Notes under the pieces: generated by a model
What the model was told of the DNA's origin: nothing
Databases searched by the model: none
What the model saw: only the letters and a program-made list of their open reading frames with translations
In this document: piece after piece, positions 42,382 through 55,019 of the stretch
Layout of the letters: every line of letters starts with the position of its first letter
How positions within the stretch are numbered: the first letter of the stretch is position 1
Assembly (NCBI GenBank): GCA_016718825.1
Contig: JADKCL010000016.1
Span: 124,001 to 188,000 of the forward strand
From: Bacteroidota bacterium
Lineage (GTDB): Bacteria; Bacteroidota; Bacteroidia; J057; JADKCL01
Length of the DNA stretch: 64,000 nucleotides
Direction of reading: 5' to 3'
Translations under genes and position numbers: made by a program

Positions 42382-44250
42382 TCAATGCGCCACCGTTTCA
42401 CGGGAAGGTGTCGTCGTTGGATCCGGCGCGCCTTCAAACCATTCTGGATCATTGTCCGGAATATGCATGGGCAAATAATCGTGCTTCAATCCTGGGCGTG
42501 AGTAATCGTATGGCCAACGATAGACCGTTGGAATTTCGCCAGGCCAGTTTCCGTGACCAGGATGGATTGGCGTCGTCCACTCTAGGGTATTGCTACCCCA
42601 AGGATTCATCGGCGCTTCTTTGCCACGACGGATACTTACAAACAAGTTGTAAATGAAGATGAATTGTGCAAAAACTCCAATGATCGCGGAAATCGTAATA
42701 AACTGACTCAAATCCATATAGGCTTCAATGCCTGTAAACTGGAAAGTTGAATACGTGTAATAACGACGTGGAACACCGCCCATACCGATGAAGTGCATCG
42801 GATAAAACACAAGATACAACGAGAGAAAAGTGAACCAAAAGTGTAGCGTTCCTAATTTAGGATCCATCATTTTACCAAACATTTTTGGAAACCAATGATA
42901 AATCCCAGCGAAAAATCCAAACGCTGCGGCAGAACCCATCACCATATGAAAGTGGGCTACAACGAAGTAAGTATCATGCAAAGGAATATCAATTGCAGCA
43001 TTTCCTAGGAAAATACCTGTTACACCACCGGAGATGAACATCGAGACCAATCCGATCGAGAACAGCATTGCAGGCGAGAACTTCAAGTCACCTTGCCAAA
43101 GTGTAGTGATGTAGTTAAATGCCTTTACCGCTGATGGAACAGCGATGATCAGCGTTAGCAACATAAATACAGTTCCTAACCAAGGGTTCATGCCCGTTAC
43201 ATACATGTGGTGTGCCCACACAACAAAGGACAAAATACCAATTGCCAACATGGATCCAACCATCGCGCGGTAACCAAAAATCGGCTTACGCGACATCGTC
43301 GAAATGATCTCAGAGGTGATCCCCAAGGCAGGCAACAAAACGATGTACACCTCAGGGTGGCCCAAGAACCAAAACAAGTGTTGGAAGAGCACTGGAGAAC
43401 CGCCTTCATTCGGTAGAGCCTCTCCTCCGATGTAGATGTCACTCAAGAAAAAGCTCGTTCCGAAATTCCGATCCATCAACAACAACAAAGCCGCTGCAAA
43501 CAAAACGGGGAATGAAAGCGTGCCCAAGATCGCTGTTATCATAAAAGCCCAGCAGGTCAGCGGCAGTCTTGTCATCGACAAACCCTTGGTGCGCAGGTTA
43601 ATGATCGTTGTGATATAATTGATTGATCCAAGTAGTGAGGATACAATGAAGAATGCCATACTCACCAAGAACATGTCCATGCCTAATCCCGAACCTGGAT
43701 TAGCTGCTGGTAATGCACTCAACGGAGGATAGATCGTCCATCCACCACCTGCAGGTCCGTTGGTCACAAAAATGGAACCCAACATGATAACCGACGAAAG
43801 GAAGAAGAACCAGTAGCTCAACATGTTCATGAACCCGGAGGCCATGTCTCTTGCGCCAACCTGAAGCGGAATCAAAAAGTTGGAGAATGTGCCACTCAAC
43901 CCTGCAGTGAGTACGAAAAACACCATGATCGTTCCGTGCATCGTAACGAGGGCGAGGTAGAAGTTCGGATCCAACTTACCGCCTTCGCCCCACTTGCCAA
44001 TGATCGACTCAAGCCAAGGCATTTCTGCGTCGGGCCAAGCGAGCTGTAACCTGAAGATCAGGGACATAAACAGACCAACCATTGCCATGAATATGCCCGT
44101 GAACATAAACTGCTTAGCAATCGTCTTGTGGTCTTGGCTAAAGACATACTTGGTAATAAAGGTCTGCTTGTGATGCTCGTGCTCATGATCGTGATCATGA
44201 CCGTGTGCCTCTTCGTGACCTCTGTCTAATGTAATTGCGTGATCTGCCAT
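42382..44250 (-). CDS. ctaD: Cytochrome c oxidase subunit I
   Basis: The 622-residue catalytic subunit of an aa3-type heme-copper oxidase. Visible motifs include the HPEVYIVLLPALG region with the Cu-B His and Tyr (WFLGHPEVY), WAHHMYVTG, and HDTYFVVAHFHMVMGSAAAF with heme a3 and heme a ligands. The N-terminus carries a His-rich stretch (EEAHGHDHDHEHEHHKQ, residues about 12-29). HHMYVTGM and the K-channel region of A-type oxidases are present. It lies 39 bases after COX2. Confidence 0.97.
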   Translation of the reverse strand: MADHAITLDRGHEEAHGHDHDHEHEHHKQTFITKYVFSQDHKTIAKQFMFTGIFMAMVGLFMSLIFRLQLAWPDAEMPWLESIIGKWGEGGKLDPNFYLALVTMHGTIMVFFVLTAGLSGTFSNFLIPLQVGARDMASGFMNMLSYWFFFLSSVIMLGSIFVTNGPAGGGWTIYPPLSALPAANPGSGLGMDMFLVSMAFFIVSSLLGSINYITTIINLRTKGLSMTRLPLTCWAFMITAILGTLSFPVLFAAALLLLMDRNFGTSFFLSDIYIGGEALPNEGGSPVLFQHLFWFLGHPEVYIVLLPALGITSEIISTMSRKPIFGYRAMVGSMLAIGILSFVVWAHHMYVTGMNPWLGTVFMLLTLIIAVPSAVKAFNYITTLWQGDLKFSPAMLFSIGLVSMFISGGVTGIFLGNAAIDIPLHDTYFVVAHFHMVMGSAAAFGFFAGIYHWFPKMFGKMMDPKLGTLHFWFTFLSLYLVFYPMHFIGMGGVPRRYYTYSTFQFTGIEAYMDLSQFITISAIIGVFAQFIFIYNLFVSIRRGKEAPMNPWGSNTLEWTTPIHPGHGNWPGEIPTVYRWPYDYSRPGLKHDYLPMHIPDNDPEWFEGAPDPTTTPSRETVAH

Positions 44251-44289
44251 AACCGCTATTAATATCGCTATCGCTGACTTCTAATGTTA

Positions 44290-45948
44290 TTATTTGAGAA
44301 TTCCTACGTTGCCGTCCTGCACGACACCTTCCTTCAACCCTGCAACTGGAGATTCAACATCCAATTTGGGAGCTTCCGTTCCAGGAACATATAGTGTGGT
44401 TTTACTTGCCTTGGCGACCCAAGCTTGGTAGGCTTCAGGTTCAAGGACGACGACAACCTTCCGCATGGAATAGTGGCCACGACCGCAAACCTCCGCACAG
44501 GCAAGTTCGAAATCGAACTTATCAGCCTTGTGAATGGTATCAGTTACTGATACATCCATTGTAGCAATAGTACCATCGCTCAATTTCTCACCCTTTTTGA
44601 TCGTGGTTGAAACGACCGTATCCACTTGGCTCCAGTAAGGATTGCCCATCAAGAAATCACGGTATTCCTCTGTCGTTTGGTTGGTGACAAAGTGGAAACG
44701 TGTATCCATGCCAGGTACAGCATCCATTTTCACTCGGAAGTGCGGGAGGTAAACGCTGTGCAACACGTCGCGTGACCGAATTTTCAAGTCCACCGTGGCA
44801 CCTTTGGGGATAAACATGGTATCTGAAATATAGTCATCATGCGAAGCGATATGCTCTGCGCTCAAATCAACACCTAAAATGTTGTCACCACCGATTCTGC
44901 GAACGTCTATGTCGCCAAATTTCTCATCGGCACCTGCGTACCGAAGAATCCAACCCCATTGCTGACCATTCACTTCTACTTTGACAGTTGGGCCATCAGG
45001 AGGCGTCATGATGGAAGTCCAAGTTTTGATGCCGAAGATGATTAAAACGGCCAACACAACAGCAGGCACTACAGTCCAAATCAACTCCAACTTGTGATTC
45101 TCAGGATAGTACCTAGCCTTGCGACCACCGTCCTTGCCGTACTTGTAAGCAAAGTAAAACAATACTCCATTTGTCAGCACAAAAACTGTGTAAACGACAA
45201 CCATGGTAATCCAAAAAAGTTGGTCTATCTCCACGCCATGCACCGAAGCACTGTTAGATGCCATAAAATAAGGTTGGAACACTTGAATACTCCAAGTCGA
45301 TGCGATCAACCCAACGACAAAAAAGCCCAACATCAACCTTGCATTCAACTTGTCAAGGTTGATTCCAGCAAAAAACTCGACACCACGCAGACGTGCCACT
45401 TGCATCGCAATGTTGACCATCAAGATCACAATCACGAAAATCAACAAGCGAAGCCAATTCCAAAGGGAACTCAGGGATTTATCATCTGAAATGGCAATGC
45501 TGTTATCAGTACCTACCTTGGGGCCTGCGACAACATAGGAATCAATCCATGCAAAGATGTCGTCAATCGATTCCTTCGACAAGGCTGGAAATGGATCCAT
45601 TGCACCTTTGGCATTCTCGTTCCAAATCTTGACGGCATAGGCATCGCCCTCCTGAATCAATTTGGCAGAGTTGGCTACCCAACGGTATTTCCAATCACCG
45701 CCAGGAATCCTATTGGAAACTCCCATCAAGGCGGGGCCGGTACCTTTCTTATCCAGTTGTGCATTGTGGCACCTGGCGCAGTTTGCATCAAAGGCAATCT
45801 TACCTTTTGCGGCATCTGCAGCCAACACCGAACTGTTGATTCCCAACAGCATCAGCAATGATGCGGCTGCCAAGATCGCGCTACGCAGTTTCCCTGCAAT
45901 GCGAGATCCCATGTTTTCTCTTATCGAGGATTTTGCTCGGAAATTCAT
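44290..45948 (-). CDS. ctaC: Cytochrome c oxidase subunit II with N-terminal cytochrome c domain
   Basis: A 552-residue fusion. After a signal peptide (cleavage near residue 43) a class I cytochrome c domain spans about 44-145, with CARCH and the probable Met ligand in GAMDPFPAL. Two extra membrane spans follow (about 160-185 and 205-226), then the usual COX2 hairpin (QLFWITMVVVYTVFVLTNG; LELIWTVVPAVVLAVLIIFG). The cupredoxin domain ends in the CuA site ACAEVCGRGHYSM with all ligands. In well-known caa3 oxidases the cytochrome c is at the C-terminus, so the order here is unusual. An alternative start is the ATG at 45912. The domain is placed to take electrons directly from ACIII. Confidence 0.93.
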   Translation of the reverse strand: MNFRAKSSIRENMGSRIAGKLRSAILAAASLLMLLGINSSVLAADAAKGKIAFDANCARCHNAQLDKKGTGPALMGVSNRIPGGDWKYRWVANSAKLIQEGDAYAVKIWNENAKGAMDPFPALSKESIDDIFAWIDSYVVAGPKVGTDNSIAISDDKSLSSLWNWLRLLIFVIVILMVNIAMQVARLRGVEFFAGINLDKLNARLMLGFFVVGLIASTWSIQVFQPYFMASNSASVHGVEIDQLFWITMVVVYTVFVLTNGVLFYFAYKYGKDGGRKARYYPENHKLELIWTVVPAVVLAVLIIFGIKTWTSIMTPPDGPTVKVEVNGQQWGWILRYAGADEKFGDIDVRRIGGDNILGVDLSAEHIASHDDYISDTMFIPKGATVDLKIRSRDVLHSVYLPHFRVKMDAVPGMDTRFHFVTNQTTEEYRDFLMGNPYWSQVDTVVSTTIKKGEKLSDGTIATMDVSVTDTIHKADKFDFELACAEVCGRGHYSMRKVVVVLEPEAYQAWVAKASKTTLYVPGTEAPKLDVESPVAGLKEGVVQDGNVGILK

Positions 45949-46018
45949 ATCAATTTACCTATGCTATCCTATGCTCATTAACCAATTTCAAATCCAATTT
46001 GTTCTGCACGACCACCCA

Positions 46019-47560
46019 TTAAACCCCAGTGGAATGGTGCAAACTTTCTTCGTAGAAGGGGTGATTGCGTGGTTCCATTTTCAGCCCGTTGAATCCAGAA
46101 TAGACCACGAACAGGAAGATCGAACCAAATACGCAGGTAGCACCTGCAGCCATCAACATCACCGAGAAGCCGCCTTCAGCGCCCAGTGCACCTGGCACGA
46201 GCAACAAGAAAGCATCCAAGAACCGGCCTAACAACATTACCCGTCCTGCGGAACGAAGCGATTCAGCCTTACGTTTGGCATCACGCGTCATCAAAGCAAT
46301 GAATGGGAAAATGAAGTTGATCAACACGTTGATTCCAAAAAGTACGCTGTAGTTTTGGAAGCGGTGATAATAGTAGATCGTTTCTTCAGGGATATTCGCA
46401 TACCAGATCAACAGGTATTGTGACACCCAGATGTATGCCCAGAATACACTGAAGGCAAACATGAACTTACCAATGTCATGCAAGTGATCGGCGCTGAAAT
46501 TCGGAAGGTAACCCTCCTTCTTCAAACCAGTCGTGATGAACATTGTCACCGTCATCCCACTCACGAACAATCCTGCAAAGCAATACACTGCAAAGATGGT
46601 ACTGAACCAGTGCGGATCGACGGACATGATCCAGAGGAAAGCCCAAGCGGAGAATCCAAAGCCGAAGAGTACCAAGAAAAGGATCGAGGTGCCTTGTGAC
46701 TTTTTGTGATAGGTTAATCCACCATTTGCTTCCTCAGCCAAGCTGTTCGAGCGAAGCATGTGGCCCAAAAATGCCCAAATGCCCACCAACAAAACGCCAG
46801 TTCCGAGGATAAATGCGACATTGAGGAAGGCACTCTTGTGCTGAATCAATGCGTCGTGTGCTGCGGATTCGGCTTGCCAGTCATAAACAGCGGCACCGAA
46901 GGCGAAAAACACAATCAGCAAGATGACCGATCCAATTGGAAGAAAGCGATAGAAGCTCTCAAGTACACGTTTGAACATCACATACCAACCTGCATTCGCC
47001 GTGTAGCTGACAGCCATGAAAAATACGCCAAACAATGCGACCGCAAACCACAGGTACCCCCCAATCACCAAGGCTACGCCGATCTTCGATGCAAGGGTTA
47101 CCTCCTTTTCATGATGATTGGCAATAGCCTGATCGTCATGAAACTGCGCACGGCGCCAAGTTCCGCCCTCCGATTTGGTATCATGAATGACATGGCCGCC
47201 ATGACCACCTTCGCCAGCTGCTTCATGCCCTTCAGCATTGCCATGGCCTTTTGGTGCAGCTTCATGCCCAGCAGATGCATACTGCGCAGTTACCTTTTCA
47301 GCTGCAGAACCATGATGCTCAGGTTTCGAACCTTCTTCATGATGCTCTTCTTTTCCAGCAGGTGCAGCAGCTGCTTCACCTTCTTCAGATGGAAGCTTTA
47401 CCAACGATAGCACGATGCCCAAAATAAAGAGCACCACTCCTACTGCGGCGAGGATTCCAAAGTTTCGCGTATGGTTGCTCCCCATGCGAAACGGTTTCAA
47501 TTCTTCAGATGCTTGATGCGCCATTTTCGTTTTATTATCTAATTGGCGATTACTTTCCAT
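46019..47560 (-). CDS. actF: Alternative complex III membrane subunit ActF
   Basis: A 513-residue membrane protein with about ten spans, related to the NrfD-like ActC/ActF subunits. Motifs such as FSAWAFLWIMSVDPHWFSTIFAVYCFAG, HDIGKFMFAFSVFWAYIWVSQYLLIWY and RDAKRKAESL fit ActF. After the first span (about 35-55) there is a long hydrophilic insert to about residue 150, rich in His, Glu, Gly and Ala (EEHHEEGSKPEHHGS, GHGNAEGHEAAGEGGHGGH). The start may be 47560, overlapping actE by 11 bases, or the ATG at 47524. Confidence 0.9.
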   Translation of the reverse strand: MESNRQLDNKTKMAHQASEELKPFRMGSNHTRNFGILAAVGVVLFILGIVLSLVKLPSEEGEAAAAPAGKEEHHEEGSKPEHHGSAAEKVTAQYASAGHEAAPKGHGNAEGHEAAGEGGHGGHVIHDTKSEGGTWRRAQFHDDQAIANHHEKEVTLASKIGVALVIGGYLWFAVALFGVFFMAVSYTANAGWYVMFKRVLESFYRFLPIGSVILLIVFFAFGAAVYDWQAESAAHDALIQHKSAFLNVAFILGTGVLLVGIWAFLGHMLRSNSLAEEANGGLTYHKKSQGTSILFLVLFGFGFSAWAFLWIMSVDPHWFSTIFAVYCFAGLFVSGMTVTMFITTGLKKEGYLPNFSADHLHDIGKFMFAFSVFWAYIWVSQYLLIWYANIPEETIYYYHRFQNYSVLFGINVLINFIFPFIALMTRDAKRKAESLRSAGRVMLLGRFLDAFLLLVPGALGAEGGFSVMLMAAGATCVFGSIFLFVVYSGFNGLKMEPRNHPFYEESLHHSTGV

Positions 47561-48230
47561 TGCCCTTGCCTTTGACAGCAGGTGCAGCAGGATCTTTTGG
47601 TACTACATTCAACACTGCTGCGCTGTCACTCGCTGTCGAGTCACTTGCAGCCGCTCCTTGAAGGGTGCGCACGTAATGCACAATCTTCCAGCGGTCTTCA
47701 TATTGGACTTGGGAGGTATAGCTTCCCATCACGCCACGACCATATATAATGGTGTGATAAATTTGACCGTCAGTATAACCCTTTAACTTATCGCTGTCGT
47801 AAGCCAGCGGCTTGATCGCAGGATTTTTCGTCACTGGGCCATTGCCAGCACCGGTTTTACCATGGCATGCTGCACAAAAGCGCACATAAAGCACTTCGCC
47901 TTCGGCCAACACTGCAGGCGATTTTTCTATCGGGTTGGGGTAATTGATCACCTCAGCCGTCGCACGCATGGAGTCGCCTTCGGCGTATTCAAACCCCTGC
48001 AAATAACCACCGCGCGGTACAGTTCCGTCCGGCGGCGCCTGCATCGTCTGATGATTGAAAAACGGGGTGATGCTGTCCCTCACCTGCTTGAAAGGCTCAT
48101 AAGGAATGGCCTCGTACATTTCAGGTGCATACTGAATCCCCGGATCATTGGGATCACGTCCACAGGACACTGCCAAAGCAGCCAATCCTAGGATCGCACC
48201 GATGCTGAATATGTGTTTTGGATGCTTCAT
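47550..48230 (-). CDS. actE: Alternative complex III monoheme cytochrome c ActE
   Basis: A 226-residue lipoprotein (lipobox AVSC, Cys23) with one cytochrome c domain: FCAACHGKTGAGNGPV holds the heme site and GRGVMGSYTSQVQYEDRW the Met ligand. It carries electrons from the complex towards the oxidase. The C-terminal tail is Ala/Ser/Lys-rich. It lies five bases after actD. Confidence 0.93.
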   Translation of the reverse strand: MKHPKHIFSIGAILGLAALAVSCGRDPNDPGIQYAPEMYEAIPYEPFKQVRDSITPFFNHQTMQAPPDGTVPRGGYLQGFEYAEGDSMRATAEVINYPNPIEKSPAVLAEGEVLYVRFCAACHGKTGAGNGPVTKNPAIKPLAYDSDKLKGYTDGQIYHTIIYGRGVMGSYTSQVQYEDRWKIVHYVRTLQGAAASDSTASDSAAVLNVVPKDPAAPAVKGKGNGK

Positions 48231-48235
48231 GAGTC

Positions 48236-48793
48236 TTAAAACACGTCAAAGTAAGGGTCGTTAACTTCTTGTTCTGCAACCTCGTAGGCGCCAGAGTGCA
48301 ACAAAATTTCTCTTGCTGACGTTGGGTTGCCTTTCAATTGCTTCTGATCAATCGCGAGCACAAATACATCGTCCGTAATGCGCTGATCAAACAACACTGG
48401 CGTTTTCCAAGGAAACAGCTTATTCACAAACAAAAAGGTAAATACCATCCCGAATGCAGCGAAAAGCACTGTCAACTCAAAAGTCACCGGCACCAGGGCA
48501 GGGCCTTGGAAAAATGGTTTGCCACCGATGTCCATCGGCCAGTCCCAGACCAGCATGAACACTTGCAACAAAATGGCGCACAACATTCCCGTCAGGCCAA
48601 AGAAAAACGATGCTACTGTCAAGCGTGAACGCTTAAAGCCCAGAAGTTTTTCCATGCCGTGGATAGGAAACGGCGAATACACATCATAGACCTTGATACC
48701 CTCGGACTGCAAGGCAGTAACCGAAGAGCTCAAGGCTGCGGGCGTTTTGAATTTGCCCAGCAAAAATTTCACAGAATGATTCTCAGTGCTCAT
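48236..48793 (-). CDS. actD: Alternative complex III subunit ActD (DUF3341)
   Basis: A 185-residue protein with a soluble N-terminal part (LLGKFKTPAALSSSVTALQSEGIKVYDVYSPFPIHGME; key segments LGKF and YSPFPIHGM) and two membrane spans (about 58-80 and 98-125). The PFP-HG motif and hairpin define DUF3341/ActD. The ORF overlaps actC by 11 bases. Confidence 0.93.
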   Translation of the reverse strand: MSTENHSVKFLLGKFKTPAALSSSVTALQSEGIKVYDVYSPFPIHGMEKLLGFKRSRLTVASFFFGLTGMLCAILLQVFMLVWDWPMDIGGKPFFQGPALVPVTFELTVLFAAFGMVFTFLFVNKLFPWKTPVLFDQRITDDVFVLAIDQKQLKGNPTSAREILLHSGAYEVAEQEVNDPYFDVF

Positions 48794-50156
48794 CTTGTTG
48801 ATTATGAGGAATATGAATCAATGTTTTCACTTCAAACATGTTCACCACAGGGAAGAACTTAGCAAAGGCAAAGAAGAACGTGAAGAAAATTCCAAATGTG
48901 CCCACGAAAGTTCCGATCTCTATCCAAGTTGGTGTATACATCGCCCAGCTTGAGGGCAAATAGTCTCGGTGCAAAGAAGTCACGATAATTACAAATCGTT
49001 CAAACCACATCCCGATGTTCACGAAGATGGACAAGATGAAGGTCGCCAGCATGCTTGTGCGAATCTTCTTGATCCAGAACAACTGTGGAGAAATTACGTT
49101 GCAGGAAATCATGATCCAGTAGCTCCACCAGTAGGGACCAAAAGCACGGTTTACAAATGCGAAGCTCTCAAAGTGATTGCCAGAGTACCAAGCGATAAAA
49201 AACTCTGTGCCGTAGGCAATGCCGACCAAAGAACCTGTCAAGATCACAATTTTGGCCATTGCCTCCATGTGATTCATGGTGATCATGTTTTCCAATTTAT
49301 ACACCTTCCGCGTCACAACGAGCAAGGTCTGCACCATTCCGAAGCCGGAGAAGATTGCACCCGCCACAAAGTAGGGAGGGAAAATCGTCGTGTGCCAGCC
49401 AGGAATTACAGAGGTTGCAAAGTCCATCGACACAATGGTGTGCACAGAAAGCACCAGTGGAGTTGAAACGCCTGCTAAAATCAAGGAGACCAATTCGAAG
49501 CGGTACCAAGTTTTTGCAGATCCATTCCATCCCAAAGAAAGTCCGCCATAAACCATCTTGGCGATCTTGTTTTTGGCACGGTCACGTACCGATGCAAAGT
49601 CAGGAACAAGACCCAAATACCAGAACACCAAGGATACCGAGAAGTAGGTCGAGATTGCAAATACGTCCCAAAGAAGCGGTGAATTGAAGTTCACCCAGAG
49701 CGGACCACGCGTATTCGGCAGAGGGAAAACCCAAAATGCACCCAACCAAGGTCGACCCATGTGAATCATCGGAAAGATCGCCGCACAAATCACCGCGAAA
49801 ATGGTCATCGCCTCAGCAGCACGGTTGATTGAGTTTCGCCAAGTCTGACGGAACAACAACAAGATTGCCGAAATCAAGGTACCTGCGTGACCGATACCCA
49901 CCCAGAACACAAAGTCCGTGATGTCAAAGGCCCAACCTACAGTCTTGTTCAGACCCCAAGTTCCGATACCGTACCAGATTGCATAGCCAATGCAAAACAG
50001 TCCGATGCCTAAAGCCGTCATGGAAATCATCATTGCCAGCATCCATAGCTTGGCAGGTTTGTTTTCCAGCGGCCTCAAAACGCCTTCGGTGACATCGTGG
50101 TAATTTAAACCACCTAACACCTCTTGGCCTCTTAAAGGAGAAACGTGATGTGACAT
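48783..50156 (-). CDS. actC: Alternative complex III quinol-binding membrane subunit ActC (NrfD/PsrC-like)
   Basis: A 457-residue NrfD/PsrC-like protein with about ten spans. WVGIGHAGTLISAILLLFRQTWRNSINRAAEAM is the hallmark helix pair with the conserved His and Arg near the quinol site. HMGRPWLGAFWVFPLPNTRG and SIVSMDFATSVIPGWHTTIFPPYFVAGAI also match ActC. It accepts electrons from quinol and passes them to ActB. Confidence 0.95.
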   Translation of the reverse strand: MSHHVSPLRGQEVLGGLNYHDVTEGVLRPLENKPAKLWMLAMMISMTALGIGLFCIGYAIWYGIGTWGLNKTVGWAFDITDFVFWVGIGHAGTLISAILLLFRQTWRNSINRAAEAMTIFAVICAAIFPMIHMGRPWLGAFWVFPLPNTRGPLWVNFNSPLLWDVFAISTYFSVSLVFWYLGLVPDFASVRDRAKNKIAKMVYGGLSLGWNGSAKTWYRFELVSLILAGVSTPLVLSVHTIVSMDFATSVIPGWHTTIFPPYFVAGAIFSGFGMVQTLLVVTRKVYKLENMITMNHMEAMAKIVILTGSLVGIAYGTEFFIAWYSGNHFESFAFVNRAFGPYWWSYWIMISCNVISPQLFWIKKIRTSMLATFILSIFVNIGMWFERFVIIVTSLHRDYLPSSWAMYTPTWIEIGTFVGTFGIFFTFFFAFAKFFPVVNMFEVKTLIHIPHNQQDEH

Positions 50157-50191
50157 TTCGTTTCGGTTATTTCCTTTTATTCTTAATCAGA

Positions 50192-53362
<3,171 letters not shown>

Positions 53363-53427
53363 TTATATCTATGTACTGAGTTCTAAATTTTTTCAACGCA
53401 TTCGACAAACTGTCGGCAGCTAAACAA

Positions 53428-54393
53428 TCAATAGTGGCACCTCGCGCATTCCGTACCGCCCTGATCGGCGACAGTAACAACTTCCTCGCGTCCAAGCGCC
53501 TTGTAGAGATCCTTCTGAACTTCCTTCGTACGGTGACAGTTGATACACCATCCCATACTGAGCGTATTGTACTGGTAAAGCACATCCATTTCCTGAACGG
53601 GACCATGGCATTCCTGACATTCAACCTTTCCAGCAACCACGTGCTGTTGGTGATTGAAATAGGACAAGTCAGGAAGGTTGTGCACACGCACCCATTCAAT
53701 GGGAACGTTGTTGTCGTAGGCCGCATAGATCTTGGCGATCTCTTTAGTTCCAGTGACTGCACCTTCCTGAATGCCTTTGTGGCAGTTCATACAGACGCTT
53801 ACGGCAGGAATCCAAGCGTTTTTGCCCTTGGACGCCCCGCTGTGGCAATACTGACAGTCGATTTCAAACTGACCAGCGTGAATCTTGTGTGAGAACCAAA
53901 TGGGCTGATCAGGTGCATACCCTTGGGAGTGCCCGACGCCGCGTGCGATCGGCACTGCGATGAAGAGTCCAACCACGGCAACAACCAATGTGCCCAATGA
54001 AGCCACATAAGGATTCAAAGCGTAGTTTTTGGTAATCGCCAAAGTGCCGCCGAAGGAATAAGCTTCTTTGCCCTCCCTCACTCGCACAAGGTTTACAAGG
54101 TTCACCGAGATGAACACAAGCAATAGGATTACCAAAATCAAAACGCCCACCATGAGGGCGAGCGTCACATAAATGCTCTGATACTCAACATTGACGCTAG
54201 GCGCAGGCGCACCAGGTGCCTGCCCTATGCCCATTTCAGGGGATCCGAACGACGCTGCAAAACCAGCACTTTCACTTTGGAAAGGACTGGCAATCAGTGT
54301 ATTGATTCCCGAAAAAAGGATCAATATGAGAACCAGATACCTGATGGGTACGGTAAATGATTTTCTATGAATTCTGCTCATTTGACAAGCCAT
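53428..54393 (-). CDS. actA: Alternative complex III pentaheme cytochrome c ActA
   Basis: First gene of the respiratory supercluster. It has an N-terminal anchor (about 20-40), a second span (LALMVGVLILVILLLVFIS) and a third (ASLGTLVVAVVGLFIAVP), then five CxxCH heme motifs in order: CQYCH, CMNCH, CQECH, CINCH and CARCH, the last at the extreme C-terminus. ActA collects electrons within the complex. The start is uncertain: ATG at 54393 or 54381, or a TTG at 54402. Confidence 0.94.
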   Translation of the reverse strand: MACQMSRIHRKSFTVPIRYLVLILILFSGINTLIASPFQSESAGFAASFGSPEMGIGQAPGAPAPSVNVEYQSIYVTLALMVGVLILVILLLVFISVNLVNLVRVREGKEAYSFGGTLAITKNYALNPYVASLGTLVVAVVGLFIAVPIARGVGHSQGYAPDQPIWFSHKIHAGQFEIDCQYCHSGASKGKNAWIPAVSVCMNCHKGIQEGAVTGTKEIAKIYAAYDNNVPIEWVRVHNLPDLSYFNHQQHVVAGKVECQECHGPVQEMDVLYQYNTLSMGWCINCHRTKEVQKDLYKALGREEVVTVADQGGTECARCHY

Positions 54394-54470
54394 TTTACTC
54401 AAACGCCTGCAATTTACTATCGCTGTATTTACAATTCAAAGGGGATTTTAAAGAAAATTCAGAGGGGTTG

Positions 54471-54493
54471 CTATTTAGAATCGTTCTAAATAG
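54471..54493 (-). promoter_or_regulatory. Palindrome CTATTTAGAA-TCG-TTCTAAATAG upstream of actA
   Basis: Two perfect 10-base arms (54471-54480 and 54484-54493) around TCG, 78-100 bases before the actA start. Size and symmetry fit a dimeric repressor operator for the ACIII-cox operon. Confidence 0.6.
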
Positions 54494-54889
54494 AGCCCCA
54501 AATATGGTAGTTGCTTGGTATAGGCATGATTGGAAGGCGTTTCACTCACAAAACCCTCCAAAATCATCGAAATTACTGACGATTGTCATTAATTTTCCGG
54601 GAGAGGTTATAGGTAGGTATTCGCGAAAAACGACCAATTCCTTGATCAAAATTCAAGTTTTCCCCATTTTGATGTGCGTTCGGATTTCCACCTTGGGTCG
54701 ATGCCAATCGGGAGGGGTGACACATTATATAGTGTGCCTTTTTGCTAGTCGGAGGAAACGGTTGTTACGATTTCCTTGATGATTCCGATGGTGCGAAGCG
54801 ATAAGGAAACTCCGGCTTGGTGAAGCTCCTTCTGTTTCTCTCCTGGAGATATGGGTTGATCGCGTTATAAGTTGGGTTGTGTTGCTCCT

Positions 54890-54920
54890 CGGAGATTCCT
54901 CGCTCCGCTCGGAATGAGAA
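54890..54920. repeat. Candidate dispersed palindromic repeat (ATTCCTCGCTCCGCTCGGAAT)
   Basis: The core (54895-54915) has ATTCC/GGAAT ends and an inner GC-rich imperfect palindrome. I recall similar short elements scattered between genes in some bacteria, but only one copy is in this window. Confidence 0.4.
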
Positions 54921-55019
54921 CAGAGGGAGCCAGGAAAGACAAATTGGGCGGCTCCAGCCGGAAAACCCGTGTTTGCCGCACGAGTGAACGTTGGAGATGG
55001 AAGAATCAGGCCCTTACCC

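Larger units (their letters stand above)
54403..55019. other. 617-base regulatory/intergenic region upstream of actA
   Basis: It contains a 23-base palindrome about 80 bases from actA, a possible dispersed repeat at 54890-54920, and no convincing gene. Short open frames near 54357-54779 have no protein-like composition. Confidence 0.5.
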
